From Streptomyces sp. NBC_01235 (GTDB lineage: Bacteria; Actinomycetota; Actinomycetes; Streptomycetales; Streptomycetaceae), in NCBI RefSeq assembly GCF_035989285.1, contig NZ_CP108513.1, positions 7,316,001-7,380,000 on the forward strand: a stretch of 64,000 nucleotides of DNA, read 5' to 3'. Numbering within the stretch: the first letter of the stretch is position 1; the number at the start of each line of letters is the position of its first letter. A program made the translations under genes and the position numbers. Of the stretch, positions 1-7,794 are shown piece by piece. The notes under the pieces were generated by a model, which saw nothing but the letters and a program-made list of their open reading frames with translations, was not told the origin of the DNA and ran no database searches.

Positions 1-14
1 TCGATGGCTGTCAC
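1..14 (-). CDS. 5' end of a gene leaving the window on the left
   Basis: Only four complete codons and part of a fifth are visible (GTG ACA GCC ATC GA-), reading MTAI. A strong ribosome binding site, GGGAGG, lies 5 bases upstream at 20-25 on the minus strand, which is the main support. From memory, a TetR-type regulator beginning MTAIEQ is often found beside this hydrolase locus in Streptomyces, but 14 bases cannot confirm it. The neighbouring acidic small gene on the same strand ends 180 bases upstream. Confidence 0.35.
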
Positions 15-194
15 GCCGCCTCCCAAAGTCGTCCTCATGCGGTGAGCGCCGCGCCGCCATCGTACTTTTCGGTAACCGTGCTGTGCGCGGTGCGAGCGCA
101 GAATTTCACGGACCGGACGTCGGCAAAAGCGGTAGAGATGGTTTTGAACCGGTATCTTCCGGGCATACTCCGGCCCGCTCCAGCTTGGTGCCGG

Positions 195-413
195 TCAGCG
201 ATAGTCGTCCTCGTCGAGTGAGACGACGCGAGCCTGTTCGACGCGATCGGCCTCGTTGGCTTGGGCGGGGTCCACGTCCTCCAGGGGGTCGTCGCGCTCC
301 GGTGTGACGTCCGTGTACTGCTCGGCGGCGTCGTTCTCCGGCGCCTCGACGTCGATCTCCCCGAAGTCGTCGTCCTCTTCGAACGTCTCCGGGTCGGTGG
401 GGTCAACGGCCAT
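195..413 (-). CDS. small acidic hypothetical protein (72 aa)
   Basis: A 72-residue very acidic protein that starts MAVDPTDPETFEEDDDF and ends SLDEDDYR. It has no membrane segment, cysteines or motif I recognise and is probably disordered. The ATG at 411-413 has purine-rich GGAGG and AAGGGAG stretches 5-13 bases upstream on the minus strand. Codon third positions are GC-rich, as in real Streptomyces genes. The frame stays open far upstream, but that part is antisense to the hydrolase gene and I treat it as noise. It is transcribed divergently from the hydrolase at 654. No function can be assigned. Confidence 0.6.
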   Translation of the reverse strand: MAVDPTDPETFEEDDDFGEIDVEAPENDAAEQYTDVTPERDDPLEDVDPAQANEADRVEQARVVSLDEDDYR

Positions 414-641
414 GGTGGGCTCCCTTCCTCCGAACGTCCCTGCGAGCTGCAGGGCAACAAGCGGGTGCCCTCGGTACGAGCCTAGGAGACACCCGTTTCG
501 GACGCTATGCGATCCGTATGCGGAGTGCCCCTGATTCGCGCCGGTATGGCGAGGGAGCGGTGCCGGTGCGGTGTGGGTCTCGACATGCGTTGGACCCGCG
601 TGTGTGACGGCGAACACACAAGGCCGTGCGTGATCGTCTCG

Positions 642-653
642 TAACATTGCCGC
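642..653 (+). promoter_or_regulatory. candidate leaderless promoter -10 for the 654 hydrolase
   Basis: TAACAT at 642-647 is followed by 6 bases and then the ATG at 654. No Shine-Dalgarno sequence is present. This spacing places transcription initiation at or next to the start codon. No good -35 hexamer is visible 16-19 bases upstream. Confidence 0.45.
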
Positions 654-1631
654 ATGTCTTCGACCGAGCTGCCCTCCGTGCCGCCCACCAGTGTGCTGCC
701 GAAGGCGATCGCAGTGCGGGTCGCCGAGGGCGAGCGGCTCCGGTCGGCGAGGCTGCCGGGCGTCACGCTGGCGATCCGTTCCAGGCCGCCCGCGCGCGAG
801 GGGCTCGAGCCGGCACTGTACGTGCACGGCCTGGGCGGTTCCTCGCAGAACTGGTCGGCGCTGATGGCGCTGCTCGACGGGGTCGTGGCGAGCGAGGCCG
901 TCGATCTGCCGGGCTTCGGCGACTCCCCGCCACCGGACGACGGCAACTACTCCATCACGGCACACGCGCGTGCCGTGATCCGCCACCTCGACGCCGCCGA
1001 CCGCGGGCCCGTCCACCTCTTCGGCAACTCCCTCGGCGGCGCGGTGTCCACGCGCGTGGCCGCGGTCCGGCCCGACCTCGTGCGGACGCTGACGCTGGTC
1101 TCGCCCGCGCTGCCCGAGCTGCGTGTCCAGCGGACCGCGGTGCCCACGGGTCTGGTCGGCCTGCCCGGCGTGGCCGCGCTCTTCAGCCGGTTCACCCGGG
1201 AGTGGACGGCCGAACAGCGCGTCCGCGGCGTCACGGCGCTCTGCTACGGCGATCCCGGGCGGGTCTCGCCGGAGGCGTTCCGCCACGCGGTGGAGGAACT
1301 GGAGCGACGGCTGCAACTGCCGTACTTCTGGGACGCGTTGACGCGCTCCACGCGCGGGCTGCTCAGCGCGTACACGCTGGGCGGCCAGCACGGGCTGTGG
1401 CGCCAGGCCGAGCGCATCCTCGCCCCGACGCTCCTCGTCTACGGCGGCCGCGACCAGCTCGTCGGCTTCCGCATGGCCCAGCGGGCCGCCCGCTCCTTCC
1501 GTGACTCCCGACTGCTCACGCTGCCGGACGCCGGGCACGTGGCGATGATGGAGTACCCCGAGACGGTGGCGACGGCGGTCCGCGAGCTCCTCGCCGAGAC
1601 CGCGACCACGACCGAGACCGCGGGGGGCTGA
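654..1631 (+). CDS. alpha/beta hydrolase
   Basis: A 325-residue alpha/beta-hydrolase-fold protein. The nucleophile elbow GNSLGG puts the catalytic serine near residue 126. The oxyanion region reads YVHGLGGSSQNW, and the C-terminal catalytic histidine is near residue 295 in DAGHVAMMEYPE, with the acid expected in YGGRDQLVG. The length fits a single-domain lipase/esterase or haloalkane dehalogenase-like enzyme. No signal peptide is seen, so it should be cytoplasmic. The substrate is unknown. The gene ends 7 bases before the next start, so the two are probably co-transcribed. The start is chosen at the ATG with the TAACAT signature upstream; there is no ribosome binding site. Confidence 0.85.
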   Translation: MSSTELPSVPPTSVLPKAIAVRVAEGERLRSARLPGVTLAIRSRPPAREGLEPALYVHGLGGSSQNWSALMALLDGVVASEAVDLPGFGDSPPPDDGNYSITAHARAVIRHLDAADRGPVHLFGNSLGGAVSTRVAAVRPDLVRTLTLVSPALPELRVQRTAVPTGLVGLPGVAALFSRFTREWTAEQRVRGVTALCYGDPGRVSPEAFRHAVEELERRLQLPYFWDALTRSTRGLLSAYTLGGQHGLWRQAERILAPTLLVYGGRDQLVGFRMAQRAARSFRDSRLLTLPDAGHVAMMEYPETVATAVRELLAETATTTETAGG

Positions 1632-1638
1632 GGCCGAC

Positions 1639-3018
1639 GTGGGACGCCACAGCCGGCGTGGACCGGCGCCCAAGGGCGCCGCGAAAGGCGTCCCCAAGGG
1701 CGCGTCGCAGGAGGCTTCCCCAGGGCCTGCGCAAGGGGGCACCCGGGGCGCCCGCACCGAGGCCCCGACCCCGCCCCCGGGCTACGACGGCACCCCCGCG
1801 CGCGGAGTGCCCCGCTTCCCCGACGGGACGCCCGCCCACGGGTTCCCGCAGGTGCGGGGCGGCCACCCCGAACAGCGAGAAACCGGGGGCGGCTGGGGTG
1901 ACTTGAGAGGACGCCAGACGGGTACCGGGCAGCCCGTGATACCGCGTCAGCGACCGATGCCTCCGGGCGGCCCGCGCCAGGGCCCCCGTCAGGGCCCGCG
2001 CCAGGACTACCTCGACGCCTTCGTCGAGGGCGACGACGACGTCTTCACGCGCGCGGGGACGCCGTTTTCGTCGACGCGTGCGCGTGGGCAGACCCCTTAC
2101 GTCGCCCCCGATGCCGACCTCGCCGACCGGGACACCGTCTCCCGTTCGACCGCCCCGGCCGGCTTCGCGGGGGGCGACGACTCGCCGCCCACCGGCGAGC
2201 CAGTGTCCGTGAAGGGCGCCAAGGGGCGGACGTTCGTCGGCATCGCGGCCGCCGCCGTCACCACCGTGCTGGCCGTCGTGGTGGCCGGGCAGGTCACCGG
2301 CGGGCGGGACGACGACGTCCGGTCGCAGTCCGCGACCGACCAGGCCCGTGACGCCCTCGACGACGCCGCGCGCGGGGACGACCGGCCGAGCCCGTCCGTT
2401 TCCCCCGGCACGGCCGCACTGACGTACGCGCAGCAGATGGACACGAGGTACGCGCTCGGCGCCAAGCTCAAAGGGTCGGGGGAGTTCGACGCGATCGCAG
2501 GTGCCGACAAGGCGCCCGGCAAGGGCCAGAAGTACACCTACCGCGTGGACGTGGAGCAGGGCCTCGGGCTCGACGGCGAACTCTTCGCGCAGGCCGTGCA
2601 GAAGACGCTCAACGACAACCGCAGCTGGGCCCACAACGGCGCCCGCACGTTCGAGCGGATCCACTCGGGCAAGCCGGACTTCGTCATCACGCTGGCCAGC
2701 CCCGGCACCACCGCCGTCTGGTGCGCCAAGTCGGGCCTGGACATCACCGTGGACAACGTCTCCTGCGACTCCGCCGCCACCGAGCGGGTGATGATCAACG
2801 CCTACCGGTGGGCGCAGGGCTCGAAGACCTACGGCGACGAGATGTACGCCTACCGGCAGATGCTGATCAACCACGAGGTCGGTCACCGGCTCGGCTACAA
2901 CCATGTCACGTGCGACAAGGACGGCGACCTCGCGCCGGTCATGCAGCAGCAGACGAAGTTCCTCGACCACAACGGGATCCACTGTCTGCCCAACGCCTGG
3001 CCGTATCCCAAGAGTTGA
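1639..3018 (+). CDS. membrane-anchored DUF3152 protein with metzincin zinc motif
   Basis: A 459-residue protein starting with GTG. It has a long disordered, Gly/Pro/Arg-rich cytoplasmic N-terminus of about 190 residues, then one membrane segment (VGIAAAAVTTVLAVVVAGQV) and a roughly 230-residue extracytoplasmic domain of the DUF3152 family. Near residues 412-422 it carries HEVGHRLGYNH, a complete HExxHxxGxxH metzincin zinc-binding signature, so a secreted-face metallopeptidase is a fair inference. Two cysteine pairs could form disulfides outside the cell. It follows the hydrolase by 7 bases. The exact start is uncertain because the N-terminal region is low complexity. No substrate is known to me. 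Confidence 0.8.
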   Translation: MGRHSRRGPAPKGAAKGVPKGASQEASPGPAQGGTRGARTEAPTPPPGYDGTPARGVPRFPDGTPAHGFPQVRGGHPEQRETGGGWGDLRGRQTGTGQPVIPRQRPMPPGGPRQGPRQGPRQDYLDAFVEGDDDVFTRAGTPFSSTRARGQTPYVAPDADLADRDTVSRSTAPAGFAGGDDSPPTGEPVSVKGAKGRTFVGIAAAAVTTVLAVVVAGQVTGGRDDDVRSQSATDQARDALDDAARGDDRPSPSVSPGTAALTYAQQMDTRYALGAKLKGSGEFDAIAGADKAPGKGQKYTYRVDVEQGLGLDGELFAQAVQKTLNDNRSWAHNGARTFERIHSGKPDFVITLASPGTTAVWCAKSGLDITVDNVSCDSAATERVMINAYRWAQGSKTYGDEMYAYRQMLINHEVGHRLGYNHVTCDKDGDLAPVMQQQTKFLDHNGIHCLPNAWPYPKS

Positions 3019-3484
3019 CCCTCATGGGTTGACAAACGTCTCATAAGTCACGTTGACATGCCCAGAAAGTTCCTCCATGTCGCTGCGTGTGGTCTGGTCG
3101 TACCGTCGACGGCAGCGCCGCCATCGAGCCGGCGCTCATCGGCGTGACCGCGCTCTGCGTGGCAGACATTCTCTGCAGTCGACGCCCGCCTCTGGCGTTC
3201 GCGTCGCGACCTTCTTCCTCTTCCGTGACTCGGTCGCGGTTCTTTCGACGACCTGCGCAGTCGCTGTCGTCCGACGACGCCCGTGTGGCATGTGTGGCGT
3301 AACGTTTCGGGGTTGGATGATCTCCTAGCGCGACCGAACGCGACCTGCACGGGAAAGTTACGACCGTTCACCCCTTTTGGTGGCGCGACGGACAACCGTC
3401 CATCGCGCCACCGCCTTGTCCGCATACGTTCGTCCCGCTGCGAGCCGCCGGGTCAACGGCGGCTCCCCAAACGGGAGATCGGGG
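3019..3484 (+). other. 466-bp intergenic region, no gene seen
   Basis: Less GC-rich than its surroundings, with no frame of convincing Streptomyces codon use on either strand. It holds two TTGACA hexamers (3029-3034 and 3053-3058) but no well-spaced consensus -10 for either, and a TAACGT near 3300. It probably carries the promoter and leader of the glycosyltransferase operon. I find no terminator-like hairpin directly after the DUF3152 stop. Confidence 0.5.
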
Positions 3485-5218
3485 GTGCGCGTGCGCATCG
3501 GACTGCTTACGGAGGGTGGCTATCCGTATGTGAGCGGTGACGCCGGGCTCTGGTGCGACCGGCTCGTGCGCGGGCTCGGGCAGCACGAGTTCGACGTCTA
3601 CGCGCTCAGTCGCGCCGAACACCAGGAGGACGCGGGCTGGATCGAGCTGCCGCCGCAGGTCAGCCGGGTGCGCACGGCGCCGCTGTGGACGGCCGAGGAC
3701 GACGGGGTCGCGTACGGCCGGCGGGCGCGCCGCCGCTTCGCGGAGTGCTACGGCGAACTGGTGGCCGCCCTGTGCGAGGGCGAGTCGCCGGACCCGGCGG
3801 ACCCCTCGGGGGCCGGTTCGGCTGCTCAGGCGGACCGTTTCGCCAACGCGCTGTACGGCCTTGCCGAACTCGCCCGGGACGAGGGCGGGCTGGTGGGAGC
3901 GCTCCGCTCCGAGGGCGCCGTGCGCGCCCTGGAACGTGCCTGCCGCGCGCCCGGCGCACTGCGCACGGCGCGTGAGGCGCGCGTACCCGACCTGCTCGCC
4001 GTCGCCGCACACCTCGAACGCGCCCTGCGCCCCCTCTCGCTCGACTGGTACGACGACGAGGCGGGCGACGGGGGAGAGGGTCTCGGCTCGGTCGACCTGT
4101 GTCATGCCACGTCCGGCGGCCCGGCGGCCCTGCCCGGGCTGCTCGCACAGCACTTCTTCGACGTGCCGCTGCTGGTGACCGAGTACGGGGTGCGGCTGCG
4201 GACGCACTATCTGAGCTCCGGCGAGGCCCCCGCCGTACGTGCCCTGCTCGCCGCCTTCCACGGCCGGCTCGCGGCCGAGGTCTACCGGCAGGCGGCGTGC
4301 GTCACGCCAGGCAACAGGCACGCCCGCCGCTGGCAGGAGCGCTGCGGCGCCGACCGCGCCAAACTGCGCACCGTCTACCCGGGCATGGAGGCGTCCCGCT
4401 TCGCCGAGGTGGGCGACGCCCCGGACAGCGCGGACCCGCACACCCTGGTGTGGGTCGGCCGGGTGGAACCGGTGAAGGACCTGGTGTCGCTGCTGCACGC
4501 CTTCGCGGAGGTCCGCAAGGAGGAGCCCCGCACCCGCCTGCGGATCATCGGCGCGCCGACCGGTACGGAGGGCCGCGCCTACCTCGGCCACTGCCGGATG
4601 CTGGCCGCACAGCTCTTCCCCGACGAGGCGGACGGACCGCACGCCGTCGGCGACAACCCTGTCTCCTTCGAGGAGATCGGCGGCCCGGAGGCGCCCATCC
4701 TGGCCGAGGCGTACGCCGCCGGCGCGGTCGTCGTCCTGTCCAGCGTCGTCGAGGGGTTCCCGGTCGGCCTGGTCGAGGCGATGTTCTGCGGCCGGGCGAC
4801 CGTGTCGACCGACGTCGGCGCGGTGGTCGAGGTCATCGGCGGCACGGGACTGGTCGTCCCGCCGCGCAATCCACGGGCGCTCGCGGAGGCGTGCGTGGCG
4901 CTGCTGCGCGACCCCGAGCGCCGTGCGCGCCTGGGCGCCGCCGCCCGCGCCCGCGCCCTCGAACTGTTCACGGTCGAGCAGAACATCACGGCGTTCCACG
5001 GCATCTACCTGGAGCTCGTCTCCCAGGCCCCGGTCCGTCGGTTCGTCCTCGACGACCACGGCGAACCCCGACCGTTCGCCGTCCCGGCCGAGGCGCGACT
5101 GCCAGGCCTGTGGACCGGCCTGGGCACGCCCGCCACCGCCCGGCGCAGCCCGGGCTGGGCGGCGGGGCCGCCGGAACGCGGCACCACGCCGGTCGCCGCG
5201 ACGGAGGGGGCACGATGA
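3485..5218 (+). CDS. PelF-like GT4 glycosyltransferase (DUF3492)
   Basis: A 577-residue glycosyltransferase. The N-terminus (RIGLLTEGGYPYVSGDAG) matches the DUF3492/PelF type, whose members open with a conserved GG-P-x-VSG segment. The C-terminal half is a GT4 Rossmann domain with the nucleotide-sugar motif EGFPVGLVE (an E-x7-E pair near residues 423 and 431). PelF proteins are cytosolic and polymerise N-acetylhexosamine from UDP-sugars, working with a membrane partner. The GTG at 3485 is chosen because GGGAG sits 7 bases upstream; the open frame reaches further upstream without a ribosome binding site. The stop overlaps the next ATG (ATGA), so this is the first gene of a coupled polysaccharide set. 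Confidence 0.8.
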   Translation: MRVRIGLLTEGGYPYVSGDAGLWCDRLVRGLGQHEFDVYALSRAEHQEDAGWIELPPQVSRVRTAPLWTAEDDGVAYGRRARRRFAECYGELVAALCEGESPDPADPSGAGSAAQADRFANALYGLAELARDEGGLVGALRSEGAVRALERACRAPGALRTAREARVPDLLAVAAHLERALRPLSLDWYDDEAGDGGEGLGSVDLCHATSGGPAALPGLLAQHFFDVPLLVTEYGVRLRTHYLSSGEAPAVRALLAAFHGRLAAEVYRQAACVTPGNRHARRWQERCGADRAKLRTVYPGMEASRFAEVGDAPDSADPHTLVWVGRVEPVKDLVSLLHAFAEVRKEEPRTRLRIIGAPTGTEGRAYLGHCRMLAAQLFPDEADGPHAVGDNPVSFEEIGGPEAPILAEAYAAGAVVVLSSVVEGFPVGLVEAMFCGRATVSTDVGAVVEVIGGTGLVVPPRNPRALAEACVALLRDPERRARLGAAARARALELFTVEQNITAFHGIYLELVSQAPVRRFVLDDHGEPRPFAVPAEARLPGLWTGLGTPATARRSPGWAAGPPERGTTPVAATEGAR

Positions 5219-6411
5219 GCGGGCTCGACGAACTGGACCGGCCGGAGTCGGCGGGAGGCGTCGGTGCGCGCACCGACGCCGACGCGATCGCCGACGGACG
5301 TGAGCCGGCCGCCCCCCGCCGTGGCGCCGCGGACCCGGTGAAGGTCTTGATGCACCGTCACCGTGAGCTGTGCGAACGGGCCGTCGACCCGCTGGAGATC
5401 GCGGCGGGCCTGGAGGCCCACGGGGTCACCGACCGCACCGCCGCCCGCTTCCGGCACCGGGACGTCTTCTCCCTCGCCGAGGAGATGTACGCCCGCGTCC
5501 CCCGCGACGGCGACGCACCCCCGCCCATCACACCCACCGCGATCCCGCGGCCCCGCCTGGACTGGGCGCTGATCACCCTCCTGCCCGGCGCCCTGTGCGC
5601 CGCGACCGTGACCGGCGTACGCCTCACCCAGGGGCGGACGTGTCTCCTCGTGGCCGCCGCGGGCATCCTCGCCGTGACCCTTGCCCTGGGGGCGGCACTG
5701 CGCCGGGGCCCGCTGAGCCCGTCCGGCGGCGCCCGCCCCGGCCCGCACCGGGCGGGCGCCTGGTCCTGCTGGCTCCTCGGCTACGCGGCCCTCGGCGACG
5801 GTCTCCTGCGCGCCGCCGTCGGCGGAGGCCCCGACGGCCTGCCCGACGGGACGGCCGACGGCCCCTGGCCCCTCGCCGCCGTCCCCCTGCTGACCCTCGC
5901 CCTGGCCTGCGCGCCCGCCGCCTGGAGCGCCCACTTCCTCGCCGTACGCGCCCGGCGACGCCTGGACAGCAGCCGTGGCCTGCAGGAGTTCGCCGCCTCC
6001 GTGCAGCCCTTGCTGCTCGGCACCCTCACCCTGTTCATGTGCGCGCTCGCCGCACTGGACGCCCTCTGCGCCACGGTCCTGGGTGAGCCCGCCGACCACG
6101 GCCAGACCCTCACCCTGGGCGCGCTCTTCTTTCTCGCCCGCCTCCTCACCGTGCACGGCTTCACCCACGCCCCGGCGGTCGTCCTCGGAACCGTCGGCGC
6201 GGCAGAGGTGCTCGCCCCGGCCTCGGTCTTCGCCGGCCGTCTTCCCGGCTGCGGCTTCCTGGCCATGCCCGTGGAGAGGCTCGTGGCCGCCTGGGGCCCG
6301 GCCGGTGTCCCGTCCCTCGTCTGCGGAGCCGGGGCCGTGACCCTGCTGATCCACGCGACCCGCACCCTGACCAGGGCCTCGGCGCACGCACGGACGGACC
6401 AGCCGTGCTGA
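5215..6411 (+). CDS. multi-pass membrane protein of the polysaccharide locus
   Basis: A 398-residue protein. The first ~115 residues are cytosolic and include a helical, His/Arg-rich segment (LMHRHRELCERAVDPLEIAA). About eight hydrophobic segments follow from LDWALITLLPGALCAATV to the C-terminus. The ATG overlaps the glycosyltransferase stop (ATGA), with GGAGG 7 bases upstream, so translation is coupled. Its position directly after a PelF-like enzyme suggests the role played by PelG, the membrane partner that exports the growing chain. It has fewer membrane segments than PelG and I cannot show homology by eye. The function is therefore inferred from context. Confidence 0.7.
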   Translation: MSGLDELDRPESAGGVGARTDADAIADGREPAAPRRGAADPVKVLMHRHRELCERAVDPLEIAAGLEAHGVTDRTAARFRHRDVFSLAEEMYARVPRDGDAPPPITPTAIPRPRLDWALITLLPGALCAATVTGVRLTQGRTCLLVAAAGILAVTLALGAALRRGPLSPSGGARPGPHRAGAWSCWLLGYAALGDGLLRAAVGGGPDGLPDGTADGPWPLAAVPLLTLALACAPAAWSAHFLAVRARRRLDSSRGLQEFAASVQPLLLGTLTLFMCALAALDALCATVLGEPADHGQTLTLGALFFLARLLTVHGFTHAPAVVLGTVGAAEVLAPASVFAGRLPGCGFLAMPVERLVAAWGPAGVPSLVCGAGAVTLLIHATRTLTRASAHARTDQPC

Positions 6412-6661
6412 CTCGAGCCCGCCCCCGCCCGCCCCTCCGGGCGACTCCGGAAGCCGTCCCGCCGAGTCCGGGGATGGGCCCGGCAGCCTTGCGGCACCGC
6501 CCCTCGGCTGCCGCGCACCAGTGGCCCACCCCCGCCCGGTGCCGGCCGTCGGCACCCCGGCCAACGCGCGCAGCGCAACCCCCACCGTGCCCCGACCGCA
6601 CGACGCACGCGCTCCTCCACCCAGCCGCAACCCAGCGCAACACCCCTGAAGGAGAGACCAG

Positions 6662-6835
6662 ATGACCACCTCCCGATCCGGAGCGACCGGAGCCACCGGG
6701 GCACCCGCGGTCGCAGGAGCCCCCGCGGTCACAGGAGCCCCCGCGGTCGCAGGAGCAGCCGGAGCACACAGGGCGACCGAAGCCCACGCAGCCCCGGCGA
6801 CAGCCGCCGCGCACATCCAGGGAGCCGCACGATGA
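6662..6835 (+). CDS. possible 57-aa Gly/Ala/Pro-repeat protein, coupled to the epimerase
   Basis: A short frame with an excellent ribosome binding site: GAAGGAG lies 7 bases before the ATG. It encodes an Ala/Gly-rich peptide with three copies of a six-residue repeat of the type GAPAVA. Its TGA overlaps the epimerase ATG (ATGA), the same coupling seen elsewhere in this operon. It has no hydrophobic core or cysteines. It could be a real small structural protein or a leader frame that feeds ribosomes to the epimerase. The 250 bases between the membrane gene and this frame hold nothing convincing. Confidence 0.4.
   Translation: MTTSRSGATGATGAPAVAGAPAVTGAPAVAGAAGAHRATEAHAAPATAAAHIQGAAR
6698..6751 (+). 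repeat. three tandem copies of an 18-bp unit
   Basis: Three adjacent copies of GGAGCCCCCGCGGTCRCA (6698-6715, 6716-6733, 6734-6751). The last two differ at one base, and the first differs at two positions from the second. The unit length is a multiple of three, so copy changes would keep the frame of the 57-residue peptide. Confidence 0.85.
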
Positions 6836-7794
6836 GGGTTCTGCTGATCGGAGCCAACGGCTACCTCGGCCGTTTCGTCGCCGACCGTCTGCTCGCCGAC
6901 CCGGCCGTCCAGCTCACCGCGCTCGGCCGCGGCGACGACGCCGACGTCCGCTTCGACCTCGCGTCCGGCAGCCCCGGCGCACTCACCCGCTTCCTCGACG
7001 CGGTACACCCCCAGGTCGTCGTCAACTGTGCGGGCACCACCCGCGGCGGCGCCCGCGAACTCACCCGGCACAACACCGTCGCCGTCGCCACCGTCTGCGA
7101 GGCCCTGCGCCGCAGCGGCTGCGGCGCCCGGCTGGTGCAGATCGGCTGCGGCGCAGAGTACGGCCCGAGCCAGCCCGGCTCCTCCACGGCCGAGGACGCC
7201 GTGCCCCGCCCCGGTGGCCCGTACGGCGTCAGCAAGCTCGCCGCCACCGAGCTCGTCCTCGGCTCCGGACTGGACGCCGTCGTGCTCCGGGTCTTCTCGC
7301 CCGCCGGCCCGGGCACGCCCGCCGGCTCCCCGCTGGGCCGGCTCGCCGAGGCGATGCGCCGCGCCATGCAGTCCGGCGACGGCGAGCTCAAGCTCGGCGG
7401 GCTCGGTGTGCAGCGCGACTTCATCGACGTCCGCGACGTGGCCCGCGCCGTGCACGCCGCCTCGCTCTCCGCCGCGCAGGGCGTCATCAACATCGGCTCG
7501 GGCCGCGCCGTCCGGCTGCGCGACGCCGCCTCGATCCTCGCCCGCGTGGCCGGATTCGGCGGAGCCCTCCACGAGCTCGACGGCCCACCCGGCGGCCATC
7601 TCAGGCCCGCCATCGGCCACCCCCGCCCCGAGTCCGACCACGCCGGCCCCGTCGCGTACCCGTACCCGGACGGTTGCGGCAGCTGGCAGCAGGCCGATGT
7701 GCGCACCGCCCGCGACCGGCTCGGCTGGCGGCCCCGGATCAATCTCGAGGAGTCCCTCGCCGACATCTGGATGGAGGCGGCATGTCGTATCTGA
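6832..7794 (+). CDS. NAD-dependent epimerase/dehydratase (extended SDR)
   Basis: A 320-residue extended short-chain dehydrogenase. The N-terminal MRVLLIGANGYLG gives the GxxGxxG NAD-binding loop (Gly7, Gly10, Gly13). The catalytic YxxxK pair is in PYGVSK (Tyr131, Lys135). FSPAGPGTP and the QRDFIDVRDVARA segment are typical of nucleotide-sugar 4-epimerases and dehydratases. It probably makes or interconverts a UDP-sugar for the neighbouring glycosyltransferase, for example UDP-GlcNAc/UDP-GalNAc, but the substrate is inferred. GGAG lies about 7 bases before the ATG, which overlaps the stop of the 57-aa frame. Its 3' end overlaps the spherulin-4 gene by 13 bases. Confidence 0.85.
   Translation: MRVLLIGANGYLGRFVADRLLADPAVQLTALGRGDDADVRFDLASGSPGALTRFLDAVHPQVVVNCAGTTRGGARELTRHNTVAVATVCEALRRSGCGARLVQIGCGAEYGPSQPGSSTAEDAVPRPGGPYGVSKLAATELVLGSGLDAVVLRVFSPAGPGTPAGSPLGRLAEAMRRAMQSGDGELKLGGLGVQRDFIDVRDVARAVHAASLSAAQGVINIGSGRAVRLRDAASILARVAGFGGALHELDGPPGGHLRPAIGHPRPESDHAGPVAYPYPDGCGSWQQADVRTARDRLGWRPRINLEESLADIWMEAACRI

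Noticed and set aside
3029..3058. A consensus promoter built on the TTGACA at 3029 or 3053
   Set aside because: Neither hexamer has a TANNNT box at 16-19 bases on the plus strand, so I list the region only as intergenic.
6405..6665. An 86-codon plus-strand frame starting with GTG at the end of the membrane gene and ending on the ATG of the 57-codon frame
   Set aside because: The overlaps are tempting, but third-position GC is only about three quarters, the product is featureless Pro/Arg/Ala, and no ribosome binding site precedes the GTG.
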